This document shows positions 43,771 to 52,714 of a stretch of 57,313 bases of DNA, piece after piece. The stretch is from an uncultured Prevotella sp. GTDB lineage: Bacteria; Bacteroidota; Bacteroidia; Bacteroidales; Bacteroidaceae. The notes below the pieces were generated by a model. It saw nothing but the letters and a program-made list of their open reading frames with translations, searched no databases and was not told the origin of the DNA. Both the position numbers and the translations under genes were made by a program. Position 1 is the stretch's first letter, and each line of letters begins with the position of its first letter. Location of the stretch: NCBI GenBank assembly GCA_900547005.1, contig URER01000011.1, forward strand, positions 1 to 57,313, given 5' to 3'.

Positions 43771-46533
43771 CTATAAATTGATTTTTATTCCTGCATTCAC
43801 TTTCACACCATAATACTCTGCCTGTGCCGTGCGGTTTTTGGTGCCTTGATAGTAGCGTAGCGGTTGGTTCAGCAAGTTGTTGGCTTCGGCATATATTGTG
43901 GTCTTGAACTTCTTGCCGAAGGTGTAGCTGGCGTTAAAGTCCATATAGCCCACCTTGTCATAATAGCGGTCATAGAAAGAACTTTGTCCCATTTCGTCTA
44001 TAAAGTCGGAAGCGAAGTTGTATGACAGACGCATATTAAGTCCTTTCTTCTCGAAATAGAGCGACAGGTTTGCAGTGTGTTCGGGTGAGCCGGGCAGGCT
44101 TAGACCGCTTTCGTTCTCGCGTCCTTCAAAGTTGAAATCCTTTACTCTCGAATGTGAGTATGTGTATGTTCCGTAGAATCCGAGGCATTTCAGAGCCGGT
44201 GTGATGAATCCGAAATCACGCTGGTATGCGAGTTCCACGCCAAAGAGGTTTGCGTTACCGGCATTCTGTGGTTGTGAGAAGAGTTTGTACACGTGTCCTT
44301 GATACTCCACATTGGTGCGCGTCAGGTCAACAATGAAGTCATCGATTTTTTTGTAGAACACTCCGGCACTGACAAGGCCGATGCTGCGGAAGTAGTATTC
44401 GGCGGAAATGTCGAGGTTATAAGACATCGTTGGCTCCAAGTCGGAGTTTCCGAGCGTTATCTCATCGTCTGAGCGTTTGATGTTCACGCTTGGAACGAGT
44501 GCCGAATACTTTGGACGCGAGAGTGTCTGGGTGAATGAGCCGCGCACCTTGAAATCGTCGTTGACATTCCATTTCAGCAGCAGCGACGGCAGGAAATTGG
44601 CATAACTGCTCCTCTTTCTCTCCGTGGGTGTCGTGATGTCTTCATCGGCGTCATACGAGCGTCCGGTATATGCAAGGCTGGTATGCTCCAGACGCAGTCC
44701 TGAAGTGAGTTCAATGTTGCGTGTGAGGTGCGTGTCAAGTCTGATGTAGCCGGAGCTTACAGTCTCACGGGCGTTGAAGTTTGTGGCGAGTTCTTCCTGT
44801 ATCTGTTCTTTCTCGAAGAGCGAAGGGTCGTCAAGATTTAGTGAGCCTGTATACTCCTTGCTCGCATATAGCCCCGCACGGTATTTGGAGTCGGGCATGA
44901 AGTGACTGTTTGTCTGGTCTGTGATGTTTTCCAGACTGTTCTGCATGAATGCCTTTTGGTCCAATGGCGTGTATTCATAGAAGTCTATATCCTTGTCTTT
45001 CGTCTTGCGTACTATCTTTGCACCGAACTTCAGCTTATTTCCGTTCTTGAACGGCAGTTTGAAGTTTGTGGCTATTTTCAAGTCCTGTTCCACAATGTCT
45101 TCCTGTTGCTCGGTCAGTTCTTTCAGCTTGAAGTCATTGCCCAAAGTCATTGTGTATCCGTCGAGTGGCTTTGCGAAAGGACGGCGCTCATCGCTAAGGT
45201 CAACGTCAAATTTCTGCTTTTTCAACTCGAAGTCAATGTATCGCTCGTTGGGGCGTTCCTCGGTGGCACGGGCATATCCGGCGTGCCAGTCCATCTGCAA
45301 CGCTCCGAAAAGATGCTCGCCGCCCAAAGTGAAGTCCATCGTGCGTTGACGTTCAAGCCGTGCGTTGCGGTTGTCGGGCGTACCGGCCTTTGTCTGCACG
45401 CGAACGGTTGCCTGTCCCTGTTCGTCGAGATCCTTTAGAGTGGTACGGTAGCGGTTCTCCCAGTCATTTCGGTTGTTGAATATACCCTTGAAATAGAGCT
45501 TGTTGTTGGTGTTAATGTCCCAGTCCAATGCGGCGGAGTAGCTTTGTCTCTCACGTGTTACATAATACTGGCGTATCTGGTAGTCGTTGACATACGGCTT
45601 GCCGTTTTCTCCCTGCTCCCATACGAATTCTGTGTCATAAGAGCCGGATGGCGCGTTTTGATAGGATGCGGAAACAACAAGTCCGAGCCGGTTGTTGAAG
45701 AATCTGTCGCCGTATGTCAGACCGAGGTTGAGCTGTGCCTTTTTGCTCACCCAGTTGTATCCGCTTCCTGCTGTAGCGTTGAAGAAACGGCGGAACGGTG
45801 AGCTTTTCGTTACAAGATTAATGCTGCCTCCGATGGCATCACCATCCATGTCGGATGTAACGACCTTGTTCACCTCTATTGTCTGTATCATGTCGGCGGG
45901 TATGAGGTCGAGCTGCACATTGCGGGTGTCTCCCTCTGCCGAAGGTATGCGGTCGCCGTTCACAGAGACAGAACTGAGGTCGGCACTTGTGCCGCGCACT
46001 TGTCCGAAACGGGCCTCACCCTGGTCGTACTGTACATTTATTCCCGATATGCGTTTCAGTGCGTCGCCGATGTTGGAGTCGGGGAATTTCCCGACTTGGT
46101 CGGCAGATACAATGTTTGTAATGCCCATATTGTTCTTTTGCGAGTTTATTGCTTTGCGTTGTCCGGAGAAAGCACCGTTTACTACGACTTCTTTCAGTTC
46201 CACCCCTGCATCAAGTGTGAAATTCTTTTCGATGGTGCGCCCGGCAACGATGAGTATCTTTGTCTCAACAGGTGAGTAACCCACATACCGTACAGTTGCA
46301 GTATATGTACCTGGTTCAATATTTGATATTGTGTAAAAGCCGTTTATATCGCTCGTTACGCCTGCGTGCAGTGTGTTAATGTAGACGGATGCGCCCGGCA
46401 ATACATTGTTCTCGGCATCGACAATACGTCCGCGCACGGCACCAGCCTTTTCTGATAATTCACCGTTTGCCCACGTGTTTATGACAACGGCGGACAAAAT
46501 AAAAAAAGAAACTAACCTTAATAATTTTCCCAT
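43771..46533 (-). CDS. TonB-dependent receptor with CarboxypepD_reg domain
   Basis: 920 aa: signal peptide (to about residue 23), CarboxypepD_reg domain (about 30-115, RGRIVDAENNVLPGASVYIN), plug (about 130-250, VSADQVGKFPDSNIGDALKR and SINLVTKSSPFRR-type sequence) and a 22-strand barrel ending VKVNAGIKINL. The plug phrase GKFPDSNIGDALKRISGI is typical of TonB receptors without a SusD partner, including ones for phosphorylated or peptide substrates. Paired with the secreted metallophosphatase. A TAATTTTG box at 46560-46567 on the minus strand is a candidate promoter. Confidence 0.92.
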   Translation of the reverse strand: MGKLLRLVSFFILSAVVINTWANGELSEKAGAVRGRIVDAENNVLPGASVYINTLHAGVTSDINGFYTISNIEPGTYTATVRYVGYSPVETKILIVAGRTIEKNFTLDAGVELKEVVVNGAFSGQRKAINSQKNNMGITNIVSADQVGKFPDSNIGDALKRISGINVQYDQGEARFGQVRGTSADLSSVSVNGDRIPSAEGDTRNVQLDLIPADMIQTIEVNKVVTSDMDGDAIGGSINLVTKSSPFRRFFNATAGSGYNWVSKKAQLNLGLTYGDRFFNNRLGLVVSASYQNAPSGSYDTEFVWEQGENGKPYVNDYQIRQYYVTRERQSYSAALDWDINTNNKLYFKGIFNNRNDWENRYRTTLKDLDEQGQATVRVQTKAGTPDNRNARLERQRTMDFTLGGEHLFGALQMDWHAGYARATEERPNERYIDFELKKQKFDVDLSDERRPFAKPLDGYTMTLGNDFKLKELTEQQEDIVEQDLKIATNFKLPFKNGNKLKFGAKIVRKTKDKDIDFYEYTPLDQKAFMQNSLENITDQTNSHFMPDSKYRAGLYASKEYTGSLNLDDPSLFEKEQIQEELATNFNARETVSSGYIRLDTHLTRNIELTSGLRLEHTSLAYTGRSYDADEDITTPTERKRSSYANFLPSLLLKWNVNDDFKVRGSFTQTLSRPKYSALVPSVNIKRSDDEITLGNSDLEPTMSYNLDISAEYYFRSIGLVSAGVFYKKIDDFIVDLTRTNVEYQGHVYKLFSQPQNAGNANLFGVELAYQRDFGFITPALKCLGFYGTYTYSHSRVKDFNFEGRENESGLSLPGSPEHTANLSLYFEKKGLNMRLSYNFASDFIDEMGQSSFYDRYYDKVGYMDFNASYTFGKKFKTTIYAEANNLLNQPLRYYQGTKNRTAQAEYYGVKVNAGIKINL

Positions 46534-46655
46534 AAATCTTAAATGTTTGTATTCGCCGGCAAAATTAAGGAGGTGATATTATAGAAATGTTACATATAGA
46601 TTAACAAAATATGAATTAAGAAGACGGAAAACGGCGGATGAGAGAAAAAAACAAG
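46534..46655. promoter_or_regulatory. Promoter region of the TonB-receptor operon
   Basis: Minus-strand TAATTTTG at 46560-46567, 27 bp before the receptor ATG. The rest of the divergent gap is taken by a 66-bp tandem repeat. Confidence 0.5.
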
Positions 46656-46861
46656 TATCTTTGCATAAGACAAGCTGCGCCTCAGCAATTTAGAACAAGC
46701 TCTATTGCATTCGGCTTGCATTGTCTTTGCATAAGATAGGCTGCACTCGGCAAATTGAGAATAAATTCTCTTTGCGCTCGTTTGCACTATCTTTGCATAA
46801 GATAGGCTGCATTCGGCAAATCGAGAATAAATTCTCTTTGCGCTCGTTTGCACTATCTTTG
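46656..46861 (+). repeat. 66-bp tandem repeat with promoter-like TATCTTTG boxes
   Basis: The sequence TATCTTTGCATAAGA recurs at 46656, 46722 (as TGTC...), 46788 and, as TATCTTTG only, at 46854: three complete 66-bp units and the start of a fourth, with units 2 and 3 almost identical. TATCTTTG is a perfect -7 promoter box; the last copy is 32 bp before the hydrolase ATG. Since 66 is divisible by three the repeats keep an open frame, but the conserved protein begins only at 46886. Confidence 0.88.
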
Positions 46862-46885
46862 TACATTGATATAATATGTTGTAGA

Positions 46886-47881
46886 ATGGAAAATCAATAT
46901 CGCAAGACTTTTCCCGACCTCATGGCGGGCAAGAAAATTATGTATATACACGGCTTCGGGTCGTCGGGAGCGACGCATACGGCACAGCTTCTGCGTGAGT
47001 ATATGCCGCAGTGTGAGGTCATCGCACCCGATGTGCCGCTGCATCCGGAGGAGGCCGTGGCTATGCTAAGGCAATTGGCAGAGACCAAACAACCCGACCT
47101 TATCATCGGAACGTCGATGGGCGGTATGTACACGGAGATGCTTTCGGGCTTCGACCGTATTGTCGTGAACCCGGCATTCCGTATGGCAGACACGATGAAG
47201 GAACACGGAATGACGGGAAAACAGGTGTTTCAGAATCCGCGTAAGGATGGTGTGCAGGAGTTTATAGTTACGAAAGCACTCGTGAAGGAATATCGCGACA
47301 TCACAGAACTTAATTTCGCCAGTATCACAGACGAGGAGCGCGGCAGGGTGTTCGGCTTGTTCGGCGACAACGATACTACGGTGAACACCTACGGACTGTT
47401 CCTTGAACACTATCCGCAGGCAATACGTTTTCATGGCGGGCACCGTCTCGAAGACAAGGTGGTGGCGCACTATCTCATTCCGATTATCCGGCGGATAGAC
47501 GACCGGCAGAGCGGTCGTGAGCGCCGTTCGGTATTCATTCATTATGATGCGCTTCACGATTCATACGGCAAACCGCTGTCGAGTCAGCGCAAGGCATACG
47601 AGTTTCTGATAGAGAACTATAATGTTTATGTCGTGGCTGATGCTCCGTCGGCACGTCCCGATGCAACGATCGAGGTTATGACGTGGGTCGAAGAGTATCT
47701 CAGTGCGCCGGCATGGAACCGCACGGTGTTCACCAACAGCGTCGGAACCATCTATGGCGACTATCTCGTGAGCACTGCCGAGCGGGATGATTTCCTCGGA
47801 ACGGCTATCCGGTTGGGCAGCGACGAGTTCAAGACGTGGGAGGAAATAATCGTCTTTTTCGACCGCCTGAACGGGCAATAA
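46886..47881 (+). CDS. YqiA-like alpha/beta hydrolase fused to a HAD-type deoxyribonucleotidase-like domain
   Basis: About 331 aa. The N-terminal half is a small esterase of the YqiA/UPF0227 type: IMYIHGFGSSGATHTAQLL, nucleophile Ser in IIGTSMGGMYTEML, FGDNDTTVN and the His in FHGGHRLED. The C-terminal part (about 215-331, SVFIHYDALHDSYGKPLSSQ ... DYLVSTAERDDFLG) resembles the fold of cytosolic 5'(3')-deoxyribonucleotidases, though the expected first DxD of HAD enzymes is not clear. Start at 46886 chosen because upstream sequence in frame is the 66-bp repeat. Physiological role unknown. Confidence 0.72.
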   Translation: MENQYRKTFPDLMAGKKIMYIHGFGSSGATHTAQLLREYMPQCEVIAPDVPLHPEEAVAMLRQLAETKQPDLIIGTSMGGMYTEMLSGFDRIVVNPAFRMADTMKEHGMTGKQVFQNPRKDGVQEFIVTKALVKEYRDITELNFASITDEERGRVFGLFGDNDTTVNTYGLFLEHYPQAIRFHGGHRLEDKVVAHYLIPIIRRIDDRQSGRERRSVFIHYDALHDSYGKPLSSQRKAYEFLIENYNVYVVADAPSARPDATIEVMTWVEEYLSAPAWNRTVFTNSVGTIYGDYLVSTAERDDFLGTAIRLGSDEFKTWEEIIVFFDRLNGQ

Positions 47882-47886
47882 TCTTT

Positions 47887-48081
47887 ACCACATAGGCACA
47901 GAGAACACGGAGGAAAAGTATCATAAGAAGTTAATGCCTTTGGCATGAAGAGTACCCAGAGCCATAAGTGTGATAACATAACACGTACATATAATATTGG
48001 CTCTGTGTTCTCACAACGCTTCAAGCGTTGCCTCTATATCCCAATAGAATTATAAACTTTGTGTTCTCTGTGCCTCTGTGG
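47887..48081. repeat. Palindromic element with CACAGAGGCACAGAG-type arms
   Basis: Left arm CCACATAGGCACAGAGAACA (about 47888-47907) and right arm TGTTCTCTGTGCCTCTGTGG (48062-48081) are inverted copies. The interior has no gene. Repeats of this kind are widespread in unrelated bacterial genomes. It ends 9 bp before the direct repeat flanking the next element. Confidence 0.75.
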
Positions 48082-48097
48082 TGAGAAGAATATTAAT

Positions 48098-48358
48098 GGG
48101 GCATCCGATAAATACAGGGGGGCAACCTATTTCGGTCGAACAGCATAGTACTATGGCGCAATACTTGAGTAATTTGGCCGCAGTACTCGAGTAATTTGGG
48201 CGCAGTACTCGAGTATTTCCGGCCTGATTACTCAAGTATTTTGGCTTCAGTACTGGAGTAATCCAGCCTTAAATACTCTGAGCATTGCGTAAAGTGTGTG
48301 CAAAGGTGCGGCATAATATCTAATAAAAGACTTCCCCCCTATATTTATCGGGTGAGCC
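48098..48358. mobile_element. MITE-like element with terminal inverted repeats and 8-bp flanking direct repeats
   Basis: Left terminus from 48098 (GGGGCATCCGATAAATACAG, then a G run) and right terminus to 48358 (GGTGAGCC, preceded by CCCCCCTATATTTATC) form a 24-25-bp inverted repeat with few mismatches. The octamer ATATTAAT is present directly on both sides (48090-48097 and 48359-48366), as for a target-site duplication. The interior carries a 22-bp palindromic array and no gene. A second copy of the left end begins at 57260 and is identical for about 50 bp apart from the tip. Structure seen; mobility inferred. Confidence 0.75.
48158..48290. repeat. 22-bp-period palindromic array (array C)
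   Basis: Six units starting at about 48158, 48180, 48202, 48224, 48246 and 48268. Cores such as AGTACTCGAGTAATT are palindromic around CTCGAG, CTTGAG or CTCAAG; spacers are TTTGGGCGC, TTTGGCCGC and similar. It lies inside the MITE-like element. Confidence 0.85.
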
Positions 48359-48427
48359 ATATTAATTGAACAAAGTTTATATAATGAGAAAAAAGCCAAA
48401 ATATTTATTATTGATGAGCCATCCTGT

Positions 48428-48458
48428 TTTGTCGGATGCGAAACAGTTGGTATCTTTG
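48428..48458 (+). promoter_or_regulatory. Consensus promoter of eno
   Basis: TTTG (48428-48431), spacer of exactly 19 nt, TATCTTTG (48451-48458): a textbook Bacteroidetes promoter, 35 bp before the enolase ATG and 70 bp after the MITE-like element. Confidence 0.85.
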
Positions 48459-48493
48459 TAGGTGATAATAAAGAGCAGAATGACCTAAAATTA

Positions 48494-49801
48494 ATGAGTA
48501 TGAGAATCGAGAAAGTACACGCAAGGGAAATCCTCGACTCCCGTGGCAATCCCACGATGGAGGTAGAGGTGACGTTGGAGAACGGAGTGATGGGACGCGC
48601 GAGTGTTCCATCGGGGGCTTCAACAGGTGAGAACGAGGCATTGGAACTGCGCGACGGCGACAAACAACGTTATGGCGGAAAGGGCGTTCTGAAGGCCGTT
48701 GAGAACGTGAACACTATCATTGCACCGGCTCTGAAGGGCGAATGTGTGCTGAATCAGCGCGCCATCGACCACAAGATGCTCGACCTTGACGGCACGCCCA
48801 CGAAGAGCCGCTTAGGGGCGAATGCCATACTGAGTGTAAGTCTCGCCGTGGCGCACACCGCTGCGAAGGCTCTCGGCATACCGCTCTATCGCTATATCGG
48901 CGGAACAAACACCTATGTGTTGCCCGTTCCGATGATGAATATCATCAACGGAGGTGCTCATTCTGACGCTCCGATAGCGTTTCAGGAGTTCATGATACGC
49001 CCGGTGGGCGCAAGTAGCGAGCGCGAGGCGATACGGATGGGAGCGGAAGTATTCCATTCACTACAGAAACTGCTCAAGAAGCGCGGCTTGTCTACGGCCG
49101 TAGGCGATGAGGGCGGCTTCGCTCCGGCTCTCGACGGCATTGAGGACGCACTCGAAAGCATCTGCACGGCGATACGCGATGCGGGCTACGAACCAGGCAA
49201 GGACGTGCGTATTGCAATGGACTGCGCCGCATCGGAGTTTGCGACACAGGAGAACGGCGAGTGGTTCTACGACTACCGGCAGTTGAAGAACGGTATGCCG
49301 AAAGACCCGAACGGCAGGAAACTCACCGCCGCGGAGCAGATTGACTATCTCGAAGAACTGATAACACGATACCCCATTGATTCCATTGAGGACGGACTCG
49401 ATGAGAACGACTGGGAGAACTGGGTGCTGCTGACGGAGCGCATAGGCAAACGCTGCCAGCTCGTAGGCGACGACTTGTTTGTCACTAACGTGAAATTCCT
49501 TGAGAAAGGCATACGCATGGGTGCGGCAAACTCTATATTAATAAAGGTGAACCAAATAGGTTCGCTCACCGAAACGCTCGATGCCATAGAGATGGCGCAC
49601 CGTCATGGCTACACCACAGTGACGTCGCACCGCTCGGGAGAGACCGAGGATACGACCATTGCCGACATTGCCGTGGCTACGAACAGCGGTCAGATAAAGA
49701 CCGGTTCGATGTCGCGCACCGACCGTATGGCTAAGTATAACCAACTGATACGCATCGAGGAGGAACTCGGTGCTACGGCAAGTATGCCGCGACAGTTCTG
49801 A
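48494..49801 (+). CDS. eno: Enolase
   Basis: Glycolytic conversion of 2-phosphoglycerate to phosphoenolpyruvate. 435 aa. Landmarks: HAREILDSRGNPTMEVEV, SVPSGASTGENEALELRDGD, MNIINGGAHSDAPIAFQEFM, metal ligands in AMDCAAS, SIEDGLDEND and GDDLFVTN, catalytic Lys in ILIKVNQIGSLTET, and the signature VTSHRSGETEDTTIADIAV. The start at 48494 is kept; an ATG two codons later is equally possible. The next gene begins 3 bp after the stop. Confidence 0.97.
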   Translation: MSMRIEKVHAREILDSRGNPTMEVEVTLENGVMGRASVPSGASTGENEALELRDGDKQRYGGKGVLKAVENVNTIIAPALKGECVLNQRAIDHKMLDLDGTPTKSRLGANAILSVSLAVAHTAAKALGIPLYRYIGGTNTYVLPVPMMNIINGGAHSDAPIAFQEFMIRPVGASSEREAIRMGAEVFHSLQKLLKKRGLSTAVGDEGGFAPALDGIEDALESICTAIRDAGYEPGKDVRIAMDCAASEFATQENGEWFYDYRQLKNGMPKDPNGRKLTAAEQIDYLEELITRYPIDSIEDGLDENDWENWVLLTERIGKRCQLVGDDLFVTNVKFLEKGIRMGAANSILIKVNQIGSLTETLDAIEMAHRHGYTTVTSHRSGETEDTTIADIAVATNSGQIKTGSMSRTDRMAKYNQLIRIEEELGATASMPRQF

Positions 49802-49803
49802 TA

Positions 49804-51585
49804 ATGCGAGTCCGGAACGAGTCTGAGAAGGTCAAAAGGGTATCTGAAACCAACGGGAAAATACCTTTTCAGGATATACAGATACACCCTCTGACAACAT
49901 CAATAGAGCCGCCTGAACGCATGAACAACCCGTTCTGTTACGAGCCTCATCCGCTGTGTGTCATCGCAGCGGATGAGGTTCGTGCGTTTATACGCGGCAG
50001 GTCGGAGTGGCACGAGGAAGTGGACAGAGGCAAGATGTTCGGCGTTCTCGTGGTTAGGGACGGCACGCGCTTGGGCTATCTCGCCGCATACTCGGGACAG
50101 ATAGGCGGCAGGAGCGACTGGGAGGGGTTCGTTCCTGCGGTGTTCGACTATCTTCAGGAGGACGGATACTTCAAACGGCACGAGGCGGAAATAACGGAAA
50201 TGAACCATGAGGTGGAGCATCGTGAAACCTCCTCGGAATTGCTTGCGCTTAAGAATGAATTAGAACGGCTGCGCCGTGAGGCTGACGCTGACATCGCCGC
50301 ACACCGTCACCGTATGACGGAGGCAAAACGGCAACGCGACCATCGGCGTGCCACCGAGACTCACTCAGCAGAGGACGAAGCACGGATGACGGCCGAGAGC
50401 CAGTTTCTGAAGGCCGAACTGCATCGCGCCAAGCGGCGTTATGCCGAACTGTTAAGTGGTGTTGAGGCTAAGATTGCCGGGTTGCAGACTGCCATCGATG
50501 TACTGAAACGCGAGCGCAAGCGATACTCCGACGGCCTGCAACGCTGGCTGTTCTCCCATTTCTGTATGCTCAACGCTGAGGGCGAGAGCCGCAACCTGAT
50601 GGAGATTTTCGCCGATACCGTGCTGCGTGTGCCGCCGGCCGGGGCAGGGGAGTGCTGCGAGCCCAAGCTGTTGCAGTATGCTTTCTCCCGCCGTCTGCGC
50701 CCGCTCTGTATGGCGATGTTCTGGGTGGGGGAGAGTCCTAAGATGGAAATACGCCACAACGGTTGTTTCTATCCGGCTTGCAGCGGTAAGTGCAAGCCGA
50801 TACTGACGTGGATGTTGCGTGGCATTGACGTGGAAACTGTGGATGGTGGCGACCCCTCGGCCTGTGGTTGCGCTTCTGTAGATGTTCGGTCAGACCGTAG
50901 TGAGGTCTCTTCGGCATCGCCTTTTAGATTCTCTTCGCTTGAGACGGTGTATGAGGACGAAGTCCTTGTGGTAGTTTGCAAACCCTCCGGTATGCTTAGC
51001 GTGCCGGGCAAGAGCGCGCGGTTGTCGGCATACGACATTGTGAAGGCGCGTTGTCGAGATGCCGAAGAGATTATGGCGGTGCATCGTTTGGATATGGCAA
51101 CGTCGGGTTTGCTCGTCTTTGCAAAGACAAAAGCTGCGCACAAAAGTCTGCAACGCCAGTTTGCCGAACACACCATCATGAAGCGTTATGTGGCCGTTCT
51201 CTCTGCGCCCATAGCCAGGGCGGAAGGCGTTATCAGTCTGCCCATGCGCCCCGACCCGTTAGACCGTCCCCGCCAGGTGGTGGATATGCTCGGCGGTAAG
51301 TCAGCCGTTACGCGCTACCGCCTCATCTCTCATCCCCAAACGCCTGTGCAACGCGCCTTCGCAAAGCATGGTTCGCCCCTCGTAGCGTTATATCCCGAGA
51401 CAGGACGCACCCACCAACTGCGTGTGCACTGCGCCCATCGCGACGGTCTCAATGCCCCCATCGTCGGCGATACGCTCTACGGCACTGCTGCCGACCGCCT
51501 CTACCTGCACGCCGAATACCTTGAATTCACCCATCCCGTGACAGGTGAGCGCATGAGATTCACAAGCCAAGATTGTGTTTTATAA
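49804..51585 (+). CDS. RluA-family pseudouridine synthase with long N-terminal extension
   Basis: 593 aa. The C-terminal third (about 375-590) is an RluA-type catalytic domain: VYEDEVLVVVCKPSGMLSVP, the catalytic Asp in AVHRLDMATSGLLVFAKTK, and PETGRTHQLRVHCAHRDG. The first 370 residues are a Bacteroidetes-specific extension: a conserved N-terminal block (NPFCYEPHPLCVIAADEVRA), a coiled coil (about 125-250, ALKNELERLRREADADIAAH) and a Cys-containing part (NGCFYPACSGKCKPIL). Isomerises uridines in rRNA or tRNA; target site not known. Starts 3 bp after eno, in the same operon. Alternative start 49921. Confidence 0.88.
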   Translation: MRVRNESEKVKRVSETNGKIPFQDIQIHPLTTSIEPPERMNNPFCYEPHPLCVIAADEVRAFIRGRSEWHEEVDRGKMFGVLVVRDGTRLGYLAAYSGQIGGRSDWEGFVPAVFDYLQEDGYFKRHEAEITEMNHEVEHRETSSELLALKNELERLRREADADIAAHRHRMTEAKRQRDHRRATETHSAEDEARMTAESQFLKAELHRAKRRYAELLSGVEAKIAGLQTAIDVLKRERKRYSDGLQRWLFSHFCMLNAEGESRNLMEIFADTVLRVPPAGAGECCEPKLLQYAFSRRLRPLCMAMFWVGESPKMEIRHNGCFYPACSGKCKPILTWMLRGIDVETVDGGDPSACGCASVDVRSDRSEVSSASPFRFSSLETVYEDEVLVVVCKPSGMLSVPGKSARLSAYDIVKARCRDAEEIMAVHRLDMATSGLLVFAKTKAAHKSLQRQFAEHTIMKRYVAVLSAPIARAEGVISLPMRPDPLDRPRQVVDMLGGKSAVTRYRLISHPQTPVQRAFAKHGSPLVALYPETGRTHQLRVHCAHRDGLNAPIVGDTLYGTAADRLYLHAEYLEFTHPVTGERMRFTSQDCVL

Positions 51586-51592
51586 GGATTTT

Positions 51593-52714
51593 TCAGAATA
51601 ACGTAAATTGCAACAGGACATCGCAGTTGTCGCGTACCTCCTCTATTATCTCACGGCACCGCCGCTCGCTGATTTTTATATTTGTGCCTACGGTTATGAA
51701 GTCTTGCAGCGTGGGACTACCGGTTCCGTTTACCGATGTGGCGTGTTGTCCGTTGTAGCCTTCTGTACACAGCGTCAAGTCGTATGCCGGGGCGAGCTGC
51801 CATTGCCATTTGCCAGACGGGGCTTCTCTTACAAGGAAGCTGAAGTTCTTGCAGTGGTCGTCCTTGTTGCCGGTCAGGTAGTTGAACACCATACGTCGGT
51901 ACATCTCCTCCACCTGCTTCGCGTCCTGAGTAAGATAACCGGTCAAGGCGAGAAGATTGCTATAATCGAGGATAGGGGTTGACAATGAAAGACACAGCAG
52001 TCCGCCGGCAGTGGCTACGTGGATGCGGTTACCGTCGCCGTCAATGTCGAATCTTCTCGTGGCGAAATACTTGCCGTTTATCAGCCTGTAGTCGGGCACG
52101 TCAATTCCGCATCGGCGAGCCGTCTCATTATAATGATACTCCTGCCGTCCCATATCCTGCGGATCGTATGTGTGGCGGAATTTCACCAGCCAGTGCCCCT
52201 CGCCGTCTGCGAATACGGCTTTAGGACGACAACCGCCGCTGTTGCCGCTGTTATAGAGCAGCAGTCCGGCGTCCGTATCCTGCTGTTCACGTAACACCTC
52301 CAATGCTTTCTCCTGTAGGATGTCAAAGTCTACAATATTCGTTTCCTGCCCAACAATGGTCTCCGGCTCGTATGTCAACGCCCCCATGCCACTGCTGCCG
52401 ACAATGCTGAGCCTGTCGAGTGCGGAGAGTTGCCTGTCGTCTATGCTCTCTTTTTGCAACGCCTTGTGCAGCAGATAACGACCATAGCCGTCGGGCAGGC
52501 TGTCCTCGAAAATTCCGAAGTTGCCATACAAAGGCTGTGGTTTGGCTATGAACAGCCCAGGACGCAACGGCAATTCCAGCGGAGAGATGCTGAATCCGCC
52601 GGCGAGCCATGCCTTATCATATTCGAATGCGCACAGTTTCTCGTCCGGGGTCATCGACAATGTGCCGACAACCGCGCCATGATACCTCACTGTCAGTCTA
52701 TCAATCCCCATCAT
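51593..52714 (-). CDS. hipA: HipA-family serine/threonine kinase toxin
   Basis: 373 aa, single-chain HipA. N-terminal subdomain (LTVRYHGAVVGTLSMTPDEK, ISPLELPLRPG, GNFGIFEDSLPDGYGRYLL) and kinase core: glycine-rich NSGNSGGCRPKAVF, the ATP-site lysine in WLVKFRH, catalytic Asp in LTGNKDDHCKNFSFL and the metal-binding Asp in LAPAYDLTLC. In E. coli the kinase phosphorylates glutamyl-tRNA synthetase. The start overlaps the stop of the antitoxin gene by 4 bp (ATGA), as in known hipBA operons. Confidence 0.92.
   Translation of the reverse strand: MMGIDRLTVRYHGAVVGTLSMTPDEKLCAFEYDKAWLAGGFSISPLELPLRPGLFIAKPQPLYGNFGIFEDSLPDGYGRYLLHKALQKESIDDRQLSALDRLSIVGSSGMGALTYEPETIVGQETNIVDFDILQEKALEVLREQQDTDAGLLLYNSGNSGGCRPKAVFADGEGHWLVKFRHTYDPQDMGRQEYHYNETARRCGIDVPDYRLINGKYFATRRFDIDGDGNRIHVATAGGLLCLSLSTPILDYSNLLALTGYLTQDAKQVEEMYRRMVFNYLTGNKDDHCKNFSFLVREAPSGKWQWQLAPAYDLTLCTEGYNGQHATSVNGTGSPTLQDFITVGTNIKISERRCREIIEEVRDNCDVLLQFTLF

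Noticed and set aside
46590..46853. 87-codon repetitive open frame on the minus strand
   Set aside because: Also the product of the 66-bp repeat; repeated peptide without known features.
46721..46885. N-terminal extension of the alpha/beta hydrolase
   Set aside because: The in-frame sequence is just the 66-bp DNA repeat translated; the conserved protein starts at 46886.
49804..49920. Start of the pseudouridine synthase at 49921 instead of 49804
   Set aside because: The upstream residues FQDIQIHPL resemble the N-terminus of relatives and the ATG is 3 bp after eno, so the longer form was kept, with the shorter as an alternative.
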